Assembly (NCBI GenBank): GCA_902555535.1
Contig: CACDTB010000004.1
Span: forward strand, 1-56,670
Direction of reading: 5' to 3'
Source: an uncultured Pelagibacteraceae bacterium
GTDB lineage: Bacteria > Pseudomonadota > Alphaproteobacteria > Pelagibacterales > Pelagibacteraceae
Length of the DNA stretch: 56,670 nt
Under the pieces are notes generated by a model, which saw nothing but the letters and a program-made list of their open reading frames with translations, searched no databases and was not told the DNA's origin. The position numbers and the translations under genes are program-made. Shown here in pieces: positions 27,644 to 37,342 of the stretch (positions are counted from its first letter, which is position 1; every line of letters begins with the position of its first letter).

Positions 27644-29983
27644 TTAAGCTCTCACTCTAGATTTTGTTGGATCATAGAATGGAAATCCAACTACTTTTGC
27701 ACTTATTCTTTTCTGATGACCATCTATTTTTCCAACCTCTACCTCTGTGCCAATTTCGGAATATTGCAAATCAATTCTGCATAGTGCTACGTTCTTGTTT
27801 AAAGCAGAAGATAGGCATCCGCTTGTAACTATGCCAACCTGAGATCTTCCAACATGAACACAGTCCCCATGACCTGCTATTTCTTTACCGTTAAGTTCTA
27901 ACCCTACTAATTTTTTTTGAGGGTTGGCTTTTCTTTTTATTAATTCTTGTTTACCAATAAAATCCTCCTCTTTTTTTTTTAAGGGCACTGCAAAGCCTAT
28001 ACCAGCTTCAAAAGGATCTTGTTGTCCATCAAATTCATTTCCATATAAAATTAATCCTGCTTCAATTCTAAGTTTGTCTAATGCGGCAAACCCAGCTGGT
28101 ATTAAACCATAATCTTTTCCTGCTTCCATAAGTTTATCCCAAACTTCTGGAGCGTGTTTTGGATGACACCAAATTTCATAACCTAATTCACCAGTATAAC
28201 CTGTTCTTGAAACAATTAAAGGAATGCCCTGAAGTTCTTCTATTCTACAGATTGTGAATCTAAACCATCCTAGCTCATCTATTGTTGGTTGTGTTGGTGG
28301 TGTGAAAATAATTTTTTTTAAAATTTCTCTACTTTTAGGACCTTGTAAGGATACATTGCTAATTTGGTCAGTAGAATTTTTAACAATAGCATTAAAGTTT
28401 TTTTTCTTTACAATTTCTTTGAGCCATTCTCCACCGTATTCATCTCCACATATCCATCTAAAACCTGTTTCGCTCAATCTTAAAAGAGTACCATCATCGA
28501 ACATCATTCCGTTTTCATAACACATTGCAGAATATACAACTTGTCCAACAGAAAGTTTTTTTATATTTCTTGTAAGAGTATAGTTCATTAGTTCTTCTGC
28601 ATCAGGACCAATTATTTCAAATTTTCTTAGTGAAGATAAATCAATTAATACGGCATCATTTCTGCAAGCATTGTACTCATTGACTAAACCATGTTTAGTA
28701 TAATCATTTGGCAACCAAAAACCTCTGGCATCAATAAAGTTTCTGGTTAATTTTGAAGTTTTTTCATAAAAGCCAGAATTTCTAGTTAGTTTTTTTTCTG
28801 AGTCTGTTTTCATTCTAAAAGCAAATGACTTTCTAAATTCTTTATTTTTATCGTAAGTTCTAACAAATATATTTGTTGGATTCCATGAATTACAAGGATC
28901 TATATCGCTTGGACATGCTGTTGTACCAATTGTTAAATCTTTTAGAGCTCTAAACATCACATAATCACCTGGCCTAGAATAAGACTCATCGGATATAACA
29001 GAATTTAAACCCGCAGCAGAAGTATTAAAAAAAAGGTTAATCGCGTGCCATCCTTTTTGTTTCTGTACTCCAAATTTAGACATGCTAGCGGTTAAATTAT
29101 CGGAGCAGTTTGGATGACCAAAATAGCCTGAGTCTTCATAATATTTTGAAGTACATGCAAGGTTAAAGGTGTCGTGTTTTCCAACAGTGTCTCTTATTAC
29201 TTCAACTAGTGGTTCATGATCTGTATCATAAAACTTAGAGAACAAACCTGGTCCTGGAAAAGTATTACCCATGAATGTTCTTGTGGTTTGCCAGTCTAAT
29301 CCTTTTTCAATTCCTTTTTCTAATTTTCTTGTATCAAACGCAACAAAGTCAGAACACTGTCTACCTGTTGGACTTATTACTTGAATGTAATCACCTTCTC
29401 TAACTTCATAAGATATACAGCTTTCTTTATCTATATTTTTCTCATAAGAAGGTTCGAAAACAGGATCTGGAATTACATTTAATTCTTTATCATTAATAAT
29501 TTTAGCTCTTTTAATAAATATAGTTAAATCAGTTGGTGGATTTTGGTTTGTTACATCCATATCCTTGCTTGGTGCAGCAAAAATTACATAACATTTATCT
29601 TTTGACTTAAATTTAATTTTTTCACCAGGTCTTGTTTCTTTATTAAAAATAATTGAAGATTTTGAATTCGAGATTTTTATATTTCTTTTTTTTAATTGAT
29701 AGTTCGTAGCTAAAATTGTTTCATCATTACCGCCAAGGATATCTCTAATGAAATTTTTTTCATTGTTTGATTTAAGATTTAATATTCCAACATCAGAATT
29801 TCCATCTTTATCAAAGCAAATAATCTCACATAATTGATTTCCTTCATCATTGATTATTTCTAGCTCATCATCAGGAAAGATTTGAAAAGCTGTGAGACCG
29901 CCACCATTTACAACATGTCTTTCAACCCCAGGTGGTAAAACATTCAAACCAGGATATTTTATATCAACACTAGTGCCTAACAT
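27644..29983 (-). CDS. tdm: Trimethylamine-N-oxide demethylase
   Basis: 779 aa fusion: N-terminal DUF1989-like domain (GDYIQVISPTGRQCSDFVAFD) + C-terminal GcvT-like THF domain (RTGYTGELGYEIWCHP, AALDKLRIEAGLILYGNEFD). Confidence 0.9.
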   Translation of the reverse strand: MLGTSVDIKYPGLNVLPPGVERHVVNGGGLTAFQIFPDDELEIINDEGNQLCEIICFDKDGNSDVGILNLKSNNEKNFIRDILGGNDETILATNYQLKKRNIKISNSKSSIIFNKETRPGEKIKFKSKDKCYVIFAAPSKDMDVTNQNPPTDLTIFIKRAKIINDKELNVIPDPVFEPSYEKNIDKESCISYEVREGDYIQVISPTGRQCSDFVAFDTRKLEKGIEKGLDWQTTRTFMGNTFPGPGLFSKFYDTDHEPLVEVIRDTVGKHDTFNLACTSKYYEDSGYFGHPNCSDNLTASMSKFGVQKQKGWHAINLFFNTSAAGLNSVISDESYSRPGDYVMFRALKDLTIGTTACPSDIDPCNSWNPTNIFVRTYDKNKEFRKSFAFRMKTDSEKKLTRNSGFYEKTSKLTRNFIDARGFWLPNDYTKHGLVNEYNACRNDAVLIDLSSLRKFEIIGPDAEELMNYTLTRNIKKLSVGQVVYSAMCYENGMMFDDGTLLRLSETGFRWICGDEYGGEWLKEIVKKKNFNAIVKNSTDQISNVSLQGPKSREILKKIIFTPPTQPTIDELGWFRFTICRIEELQGIPLIVSRTGYTGELGYEIWCHPKHAPEVWDKLMEAGKDYGLIPAGFAALDKLRIEAGLILYGNEFDGQQDPFEAGIGFAVPLKKKEEDFIGKQELIKRKANPQKKLVGLELNGKEIAGHGDCVHVGRSQVGIVTSGCLSSALNKNVALCRIDLQYSEIGTEVEVGKIDGHQKRISAKVVGFPFYDPTKSRVRA

Positions 29984-30020
29984 ATTAAATTTTAATTAAG
30001 CATAATATAATCAAAACGAA

Positions 30021-30050
30021 TTGACTATAAATTTATGTAAAAAATATATT
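30021..30050 (+). promoter_or_regulatory. Putative sigma70 promoter P1 for tmoX
   Basis: TTGACT (30021-30026) - 18 nt - TATATT (30045-30050). Confidence 0.5.
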
Positions 30051-30072
30051 GTCATAGCGCAATCAAAAATAG

Positions 30073-30101
30073 TTGACTAGATCTCTAAATAAGAACATAC
30101 T
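30073..30101 (+). promoter_or_regulatory. Putative sigma70 promoter P2 for tmoX
   Basis: TTGACT (30073-30078) - 17 nt - CATACT (30096-30101). Confidence 0.4.
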
Positions 30102-30131
30102 TTATTCAATATTAATAACGGGAGAGTAAAT

Positions 30132-31106
30132 ATGAAAAATAAAAGTTTACCGTTAATTATCGGTGCAGTGGTAATAATTGCAGCTGCAATCTTCTTTATG
30201 CAAGGAGGCGATAAAACGGCAAAAAAATCGGGTGACAGTAGTCAGCCCATAGTTATCCCAACTCACAATTGGTCAAGTCAAATTGTAATGGCTTACGTAA
30301 TTGGTGGAATTTTTGAAAGTATGGGAAATAATGTTAGTTATGTAAACGCAGATTCACAAGCGGTTTATGAATCTATTCGAATTGGAGATGTAACAATTTC
30401 TCACGAGGTGTGGGAATCTGCATTCGGTAAATCTTTTACTACCGCTTTAGATAAAGGTGGATTATTAGATTGGGGTGATCACGAAGCAAGGACTTTAGAG
30501 GATATGGGATACCCAAATTGGGTTGTTGATAAAGGATTATGCCCAGGTCTACCTGATTGGACTGCTTTAAAAAACCCAGATTGTGCTAAAAACTTTACAA
30601 CACCTGATTCACCTGATGGAAAAGGAAGAATGTTGGAAGGTCCACAAACTTGGCACGGTGATTTGATACCTCAAAGAGTTGACGCTCTAGGTTTAGGAGA
30701 TCTTTGGTGGGTTAAATTTGCTGGAAGTGCTGATGCGCTTTGGGCAGAGTTAGCAGCAGCTGAAAAAGAAGGCAGAGGAACAATCATCTTCAACTGGACA
30801 CCTAACTTTACAGATGGTGCTGGTTTCACATTTATTGATTTCCCTCCATACACTGCTGGTTGTAGACCAGAAGATGGTGGTGATGGAAAATGTGGATCAC
30901 CAGACGGTTATTTAAAAAAAGCAGTGCATGAGGATTTTCCAAAAACACATCCTGCTGCAGCTGCAGTCTTTAAAAAAATGTCATTCTCTACAAGCCAAAT
31001 TGGAGCAATGGCTGCTTTAGTTGATATTGACAAAATGACTCATGAGGATGCTGCCAAAAAATGGTTAGCTGACAACGAGTCAGTTTGGAAAGCATTTCTT
31101 AAGTAA
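30132..31106 (+). CDS. tmoX: TMAO-binding periplasmic protein
   Basis: OpuAC/ProX-like substrate-binding protein (HNWSSQIVMAYVIGGIFESMG, VTISHEVWES); N-terminal TM/signal; divergent from tdm; SD GGGAGAG. Confidence 0.85.
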   Translation: MKNKSLPLIIGAVVIIAAAIFFMQGGDKTAKKSGDSSQPIVIPTHNWSSQIVMAYVIGGIFESMGNNVSYVNADSQAVYESIRIGDVTISHEVWESAFGKSFTTALDKGGLLDWGDHEARTLEDMGYPNWVVDKGLCPGLPDWTALKNPDCAKNFTTPDSPDGKGRMLEGPQTWHGDLIPQRVDALGLGDLWWVKFAGSADALWAELAAAEKEGRGTIIFNWTPNFTDGAGFTFIDFPPYTAGCRPEDGGDGKCGSPDGYLKKAVHEDFPKTHPAAAAVFKKMSFSTSQIGAMAALVDIDKMTHEDAAKKWLADNESVWKAFLK

Positions 31107-31131
31107 GGTAAAAAGAAACTAAATTATTAAT

Positions 31132-31154
31132 CTCCCCCAACTCCGTTGGGGGGG
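31132..31154 (+). terminator. Rho-independent terminator after tmoX
   Basis: cccccaac-tcc-gttggggg stem followed by a long T tract (gattttttttt). Confidence 0.92.
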
Positions 31155-31175
31155 ATTTTTTTTAAATCATATTTA

Positions 31176-31628
31176 ATGACCAAATATTTTTTAAGCATAT
31201 TTATTAGTTTGATATTTTTTAGTCAATGTTTAGCAAAAGATATAAGTATAAGTGAAAATATTAATCTTAAGTATGTTTGTAATTTAGAAAAAAAAATAAT
31301 TAAAAATTCAGAATTTAATTATCAAACTTTTTTTGCTAAAGATTTAAATGAAAAAAGTATAGAGAAATTTGAAATTTTATCAAAACAACCTGAAACTCTT
31401 TTTATTAAAGGATTATCTTTATTTCTCTCAGAATCTACAAAACTACAAGTTAAAATTGTAAATAAAGATGTGGTTTTGTTTAAATCAACTGATCAAAAAA
31501 ATAATTATTCAGAGTCAGGAATTATAACTAGAAAAACTGGAGAGCTTGTTCACGAAATTACAAAAAATATAAAAAGTGATAATGCAGAAAAACATATTTC
31601 TATTTATTCATGCATCAAAAATGATTGA
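31176..31628 (+). CDS. Secreted hypothetical protein
   Basis: MTKYFLSIFISLIFFSQCLAKDIS signal peptide; track start at 31146 (TTG) lies inside the tmoX terminator so ATG 31176 preferred. Confidence 0.65.
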   Translation: MTKYFLSIFISLIFFSQCLAKDISISENINLKYVCNLEKKIIKNSEFNYQTFFAKDLNEKSIEKFEILSKQPETLFIKGLSLFLSESTKLQVKIVNKDVVLFKSTDQKNNYSESGIITRKTGELVHEITKNIKSDNAEKHISIYSCIKND

Positions 31629-31671
31629 AAAGTCTGATTTTTTTTTAGTGAATTTTGTGTAAAATATAAAT

Positions 31672-32049
31672 ATGAAAAAATATTTTATATGTATTTTACT
31701 AAGTTTACTAATTTCATCTGTTGCTTTGGCACGTAGCACTGGGTGCAAAGAGGGAAATTGTGAAAATGGTTATGGCAAATGGGTATATACAGATAAAACT
31801 ACTTATGAAGGCGAATGGGTAGGAACTAAAAAAAATGGTCAAGGAGTTGAAACCTGGCCGAATGGTTATATTTACAAAGGTGAATTTAAAAACAGCGAAT
31901 GGAATGGAGAAGGAATTTTAACATTTCCCGATGGTTCTACTTATGAAGGGGAGTGGGCTAATGGTTTTATGAATGGTCAAGGAACTTTTACTTGGGCTGA
32001 TGGAAAACAAAAAATAGGTATTTGGAAGAATGGTAAGTTGCAAGAATAA
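31672..32049 (+). CDS. Secreted MORN-repeat protein
   Basis: Signal peptide then repeats YEGEWVGTKKNGQG / YKGEFKNSEWNGEG / YEGEWANGFMNGQG. Confidence 0.85.
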   Translation: MKKYFICILLSLLISSVALARSTGCKEGNCENGYGKWVYTDKTTYEGEWVGTKKNGQGVETWPNGYIYKGEFKNSEWNGEGILTFPDGSTYEGEWANGFMNGQGTFTWADGKQKIGIWKNGKLQE

Positions 32050-32600
32050 TGTCTAAAGAAAATTATATTAATAAAATAAAAGATTTACCAGAGTCTTTGA
32101 GACAATTTATTGGTCTTATATTTATTACTCTAATAGTAATCATATCTTTTAGTATTTTAAATGGAATTTTTGGACAAGGCGATGATTTAGTAAAAAGAAT
32201 GAAGTTAGAAGAAGAAAGAATTGCTGAAGAAAAAAAACTAAGCGAACTGATATCTAAATTACCCTCAGGGATACTAGTATCATTTGATGGAACTGATCAC
32301 TACAAATTAACAAATGAAGTATATGAGCAGGTATGTAAAGCTACAAAACTAATTCCACAACGAGCGATAATGGGCGCCAATTTTTTGAATTATAGAGCAC
32401 ATGAGCTTTATACAATTAATGGGAATAAAATCGATGAAACTTTTGTAAAATGGGACAAAGAAAAAGGTAAATGTTTTGCTGGTTTTACAGTTAGTGGAAA
32501 TAATGTAGGTGTTGATGAAAGTATAACTATAAGTGGAGAAGCTTTAAGTTTTTTAAGCACTGGAATTGATACTAGAGTTTATTTTATTAAAAATTTTTAA
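32049..32600 (+). CDS. Hypothetical membrane-anchored protein
   Basis: 183 aa, one N-terminal TM (LIFITLIVIISFSILNGIF), overlaps preceding stop by 1 nt. Confidence 0.65.
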   Translation: MSKENYINKIKDLPESLRQFIGLIFITLIVIISFSILNGIFGQGDDLVKRMKLEEERIAEEKKLSELISKLPSGILVSFDGTDHYKLTNEVYEQVCKATKLIPQRAIMGANFLNYRAHELYTINGNKIDETFVKWDKEKGKCFAGFTVSGNNVGVDESITISGEALSFLSTGIDTRVYFIKNF

Positions 32601-32665
32601 TCAAGGAAGGTAACAATTATTAACATTTTAATTTTATTGAATTTAAGATAACTTTAAAAATATCT

Positions 32666-33697
32666 ATGTCTGAAACTGTAATTAAATGTCAATCCGTCTA
32701 TAAAATTTTTGGAGAAAATGCCAAAAAGATGCTTGAAGAATCTAATGGCAATGTAGATGCCAAAACTTTTCAAGAAAAAGGATGTATAGTTGGAGTTAAC
32801 AATGCCTCTTTTGAAGTTACTAAAGGAGAAATGTTAGTAGTGATGGGATTGTCTGGCTCTGGAAAATCAACATTACTGAGATGTATATCAAGACTTACAG
32901 ATGCAACAGGAGGAAAAATATTTATAGAAGGCCAAGATTTACTTCAGTTAAATAATAAAGAATTAATTGAACTTAGAAGAAATAAAATGGGAATGGTTTT
33001 TCAAAGCTTTGCTTTGCTGCCTCATAAAACAGTTGTTGAAAACATTGCTTTCCCATTGCAAATAAAAGGCATTGAGATTGAAGAGAGCATTAGTAAAGCA
33101 ATGGAAATGGTAAAATTAGTTGGACTTGATGGAAGAGAAAACTATTTTCCTAGAGAACTTTCAGGGGGACAACAACAAAGAGTAGGGATTGCAAGATCAT
33201 TAGCTGTAGAGCCTGATATATGGTTTTTAGATGAACCTTTTTCTGCATTAGACCCATTGATTAGAAAAGAAATGCAAGATGAGTTTTTAAGACTTCAGGA
33301 AAAATTACAAAAAACAATTATGTTTATTACCCATGATTTTGATGAGGCATTAAAGTTAGCTGATCGTATAGCAATTATGAAAGATGGTATAATTGAACAA
33401 TTAGATACACCTGCAAACATAGTATTAAATCCTGCAACTGAATATGTAAGAAAGTTTACTGAAGAAGTACCAAGAGAGAAAGTTTTGATTATTGAGGATG
33501 TAATGGATACCTCAAGTAAAGATAATTTAGGAGATTTAAAAGTATCAAAAGATGAAATTATAGAAAATGTTGCAGAAAAAATACTTACTCAAGAAAAATT
33601 AGTAGGAGTAGTTGATAAAAATAATAATATTGTAGGTTCAATTAAACCCTCAAAAATAATCGATACAGTATTTGGAGGAAGAAAAAACGGCAATTAA
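32666..33697 (+). CDS. tmoW: TMAO ABC transporter ATP-binding protein
   Basis: GLSGSGKSTLLR, LSGGQQQRVGIARSL, FLDEPFSALDP; ProV-type with C-terminal CBS-like region. Confidence 0.85.
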   Translation: MSETVIKCQSVYKIFGENAKKMLEESNGNVDAKTFQEKGCIVGVNNASFEVTKGEMLVVMGLSGSGKSTLLRCISRLTDATGGKIFIEGQDLLQLNNKELIELRRNKMGMVFQSFALLPHKTVVENIAFPLQIKGIEIEESISKAMEMVKLVGLDGRENYFPRELSGGQQQRVGIARSLAVEPDIWFLDEPFSALDPLIRKEMQDEFLRLQEKLQKTIMFITHDFDEALKLADRIAIMKDGIIEQLDTPANIVLNPATEYVRKFTEEVPREKVLIIEDVMDTSSKDNLGDLKVSKDEIIENVAEKILTQEKLVGVVDKNNNIVGSIKPSKIIDTVFGGRKNGN

Positions 33698-33700
33698 AAT

Positions 33701-35854
33701 ATGGAGTACTTAAAAAAATATCCAAAATTATTTCAATGGTTATTTTTGTTAATTATATTTTTTGCTTTATGTTTTGCTATTGATGTTCCTGAAACTTATA
33801 AATTTATAAGAGGACAGGCAGAATTTGTTAAAGATCCAAACCAAAGTGTTTACTTTTTTCTAGGTAAAGAAGTTAGATACTATGCCTTTGATGTATTTTG
33901 GAGATTACCTCCACTATTAGGATGGCTACCTATTTGGATAAATGACTCTTTATTTTTCTTAATGAATGAGTGGATGCCAATGGAGTTTTGGAATGAAGAT
34001 ACTCAAGAGTTTAAAACTCGACCATTATTATTAGAAATAAGCAGAAATTTAACTTCGATTATGACTTTTTTAATTGAGTTAATTAGAGAGATTCTATTAG
34101 GTGGTTTAGAAACTGTTGTTGCATTCACAAGTTGGAATTTTGTAGATGCTTACCCATGGATTAAATTACCAGGTTTGCCATGGACTATTGTTACTGCTGG
34201 AGCAATAATACTTTCATATAAATTAAGTGGAAAAGGATTAGCTTTGTTTGCAGGTTTAACAATGACTTATATTTCAATATTTGGTCAATGGAAACCTTCA
34301 ATGCAAACACTTTCATTTATATTGGTAGCAGTTCCATTATCATTTGCTGTTGGTATCAGCTTAGGAATTGCAGCATATAAGAGTAAAAGAGTTGAAAAAG
34401 CTTTGTACCCAATTCTTCTAGTGATGCAGACTATGCCACAATACGCTGTATTAGTTCCTGCACTTGTTTTATTTGGAGTTGGTGATCATGCTGCTGTAAT
34501 CATTACAATGGTTGTTGCAGTTCCGCCAATGATATTACTTACAATTTTAGGCTTAAGAGCCATACCACCGGAAGTAATTGAAGCAGGAAGAATGAGTGGG
34601 TGTACTAATTGGCAACTAATGTTTAAGGTATTAATTCCTACAGCAAGACGAGATATTTTAATTGGAGTTAACCAAGTTATTATGGTTTGTTTTTCAATGG
34701 CAGTTATATCTGCTTTTATTGGCGCCAAAGGTTTAGGATTTAATTTGTTATTAGCTTTGAACCAACTAAATATTGGATTAGCATTAGAAGCAGGATTGTG
34801 TATTAGTTTAATTGCAATTCTTCTTGATAAAATGTCTTTAGCTTGGGCAAATAAACAAACAGATTATTTTGGTAATTTGACATTTTTCCAAAGAAATAAA
34901 AACGTAATATTTTTTGCAGCTTCATTCGTAATTGGAATAATTCTTGCATATGTTGGGACTTTTATTTTCAAAGGTAGTTTTAATTACTTGTTTGAAATTC
35001 CCCACAATAAAGGAATATCAACAGCAGATTTTTGGAATAAAGGAGTTGATTGGATTTTTGATACTTTCTTCGTGTATATTAAAGCATTCAATACATGGTT
35101 AATTCAAGATGTGCTTCAGCCGATGAGAGCTTTATATTTAAGAATGCCTGCAGTTGCTACATTGGTACTAGCAGTTGGTGCAGGATATTTAATTGGGGGA
35201 ATTCGATCAGCATTAGTTGTTGCTGCTTTGACTTTATTTATAGCATTAAGCCCATGGTGGGATAGAGCGCTAGTTACATTATATATGGCAACTTTTGGAG
35301 TAGTTATTTCTTGTTTAATAGGATTTACAGTTGGAACATTATGCTTCCAAAACAAAAAATCTGCAGCATTTATGCTAGGTGTTTGTGATATATTTCAAAC
35401 ATTCCCTTCTTTTGTATATTTAATTCCAGTAATGATGCTTTTTGGAATTACCGATACTTCGGTATTAATTGCCGTAATAGTTTATGCAACAATTCCTGCA
35501 ACAAGATACACAATTGAAGGTTTGAGAAGTGTTCCTGTCGGCTTACATGAAGCTGCAACAATGTCAGGTGTAAATAAATTTCAAAGATTAACAAAAATTG
35601 AGTTTCCATTAGCATTTCCGCACATGATGCTTGGTTTAAATCAAACAATAGTTTTTGCTTTATTTATGGTGATAATTGGAGCTTTCATTGGTACAGAAGA
35701 TCTTGGTCAATATATTTTAAAAGCACTTTCAGATAAAAATGGAGCAGGAATAGGGTTAACTTTAGGAATTTGTGTTGCATTTATAGGTTTAATTTTTGAT
35801 AATTTAATTAGAACTTGGGTTGGAAAAAGAAAAAAACATCTTGGCATAGATTAG
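33701..35854 (+). CDS. tmoV: TMAO ABC transporter permease (tandem two-domain)
   Basis: 717 aa, two BPD_transp halves each with an EAA-type loop (EAGRMSGCTNWQLMFKVLIPTA; EAATMSGVNKFQRLTKIEFPLA). Confidence 0.85.
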   Translation: MEYLKKYPKLFQWLFLLIIFFALCFAIDVPETYKFIRGQAEFVKDPNQSVYFFLGKEVRYYAFDVFWRLPPLLGWLPIWINDSLFFLMNEWMPMEFWNEDTQEFKTRPLLLEISRNLTSIMTFLIELIREILLGGLETVVAFTSWNFVDAYPWIKLPGLPWTIVTAGAIILSYKLSGKGLALFAGLTMTYISIFGQWKPSMQTLSFILVAVPLSFAVGISLGIAAYKSKRVEKALYPILLVMQTMPQYAVLVPALVLFGVGDHAAVIITMVVAVPPMILLTILGLRAIPPEVIEAGRMSGCTNWQLMFKVLIPTARRDILIGVNQVIMVCFSMAVISAFIGAKGLGFNLLLALNQLNIGLALEAGLCISLIAILLDKMSLAWANKQTDYFGNLTFFQRNKNVIFFAASFVIGIILAYVGTFIFKGSFNYLFEIPHNKGISTADFWNKGVDWIFDTFFVYIKAFNTWLIQDVLQPMRALYLRMPAVATLVLAVGAGYLIGGIRSALVVAALTLFIALSPWWDRALVTLYMATFGVVISCLIGFTVGTLCFQNKKSAAFMLGVCDIFQTFPSFVYLIPVMMLFGITDTSVLIAVIVYATIPATRYTIEGLRSVPVGLHEAATMSGVNKFQRLTKIEFPLAFPHMMLGLNQTIVFALFMVIIGAFIGTEDLGQYILKALSDKNGAGIGLTLGICVAFIGLIFDNLIRTWVGKRKKHLGID

Positions 35855-35858
35855 TATT

Positions 35859-37337
35859 TTGAAAAAATTTATTATCTCGATAGACCAGGGGACAACTTCC
35901 TCGAGGGTAGTGCTTTTTGATATCAAAGGAAATATTCAATTTATATCTCAATACGAATTTAAACAATACTTTCCAAGAAATGGTTGGGTAGAGCACAATC
36001 CAAATGAAATTTGGTTTACAACATTTAAAGCGTTAAAACAAGTAATCAAAAAAGCTAAAAGTTTAAAAGGCCATATACTTACAATTGGAATTACAAATCA
36101 AAGAGAAACTACAATTTTGTGGAATAAAAAAACTGGAAAACCTATTTATAATGCAATTGTTTGGCAAGATAGAAGAACTCAGGATTATTGTAAATCCCTA
36201 AAGAATAAAAATTATGAAAATATTTTTAGAAAAAAAACAGGATTATTTATAGATCCTTATTTTTCTGCTACTAAAATAAAATGGATTTTAGATAATGTAA
36301 AAGTTTCAAAAAAGTTACTAAAAACAAATAATTTATTATTTGGTACAGTAGACACCTTTTTAATCTGGAAACTAACTAAAGGTAAACAGCATTTAACTGA
36401 AGCTACTAATGCAAGCAGAACCATGTTGTTTAATATTAATAACAATAAATGGGATAATGAAATTTTACAGAAATTAAAAATTCCAAAGAATATTTTGCCA
36501 GAAGTAAAAAATTCTGCAGATAATTTCGGAAAAACAGATAAGAGAGTTACAGAAAAAGAAATACCCATTTCAGCTGTTTTAGGAGATCAACAAGCAGCAG
36601 CTGTAGGACAAGCTTGTTTTGAAAAAGGATCAACCAAAAGCACTTATGGCACAGGCGCTTTTATAATAATGAACACTGGATCAAAAAAAATTAATTCAAA
36701 AAATAAGTTATTAACCACAATTTTTTATCGATTGAATAATAAGACTACGTATGCTCTTGAAGGATCTATTTTCATAGCTGGAGCGGGAGTGCAATGGTTA
36801 AGAGATAAAATTAAACTAATACACAATGCTTACGAAACTGAAAAAATAGCTAAAACAACTAAAAGTAACGATGAAGTTTATGTTGTCCCAGCTTTTAGTG
36901 GAATAGGTGCTCCTTACTGGAGACCTGATGCAAGAGGTTTGATAACAGGGCTTACAAGAGATAGTAGTTGGAAAACCTTAGTTAGAGCAACCTTGGAGTC
37001 AGTTGCTTATCAAAGTAATGACTTATTTTATTCAATGAACAAAGACGGTTTAAAACCCAGAATAGTTAAAATTGATGGTGGTATGGTAGCTAATAATTGG
37101 TTTTCACAATTTTTGGCAAATATAATTAATTTAAAAGTAGTTAGACCTAAAATTTTAGAAACAACTGCTCTCGGAGCCGCGCTTTTAGCAGGTTACCAAA
37201 TAGGAGAATTTAAATCATTAAATCATATTAAAAATACATGGAGAAAAGATAAGGAATTTGTACCAAAAATTGATAAAAAATTAAGAAATCACTTATTGCA
37301 AGGTTGGCAGCAAGCAATTAAAAAAACTTTAGCATAA
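35859..37337 (+). CDS. glpK: Glycerol kinase
   Basis: TTG start; ISIDQGTTSSRVVLFD, QYFPRNGWVEHNPNEIW, TNQRETT, WQDRRT, SGIGAPYW. Confidence 0.95.
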   Translation: MKKFIISIDQGTTSSRVVLFDIKGNIQFISQYEFKQYFPRNGWVEHNPNEIWFTTFKALKQVIKKAKSLKGHILTIGITNQRETTILWNKKTGKPIYNAIVWQDRRTQDYCKSLKNKNYENIFRKKTGLFIDPYFSATKIKWILDNVKVSKKLLKTNNLLFGTVDTFLIWKLTKGKQHLTEATNASRTMLFNINNNKWDNEILQKLKIPKNILPEVKNSADNFGKTDKRVTEKEIPISAVLGDQQAAAVGQACFEKGSTKSTYGTGAFIIMNTGSKKINSKNKLLTTIFYRLNNKTTYALEGSIFIAGAGVQWLRDKIKLIHNAYETEKIAKTTKSNDEVYVVPAFSGIGAPYWRPDARGLITGLTRDSSWKTLVRATLESVAYQSNDLFYSMNKDGLKPRIVKIDGGMVANNWFSQFLANIINLKVVRPKILETTALGAALLAGYQIGEFKSLNHIKNTWRKDKEFVPKIDKKLRNHLLQGWQQAIKKTLA

Positions 37338-37342
37338 TATTT

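Noticed and set aside
31146-31175. TTG-initiated N-terminal extension MGGIFFKSYL of the secreted hypothetical
   Set aside because: Lies in the tmoX terminator hairpin; the ATG at 31176 starts a good signal peptide.
33701-35854. tmoV as an aberrant gene fusion
   Set aside because: Two permease halves in one polypeptide occur in this transporter type; treated as normal architecture.
36257-36568. 103-aa minus-strand ORF inside glpK
   Set aside because: Shadow ORF; glpK motifs run through on the plus strand.
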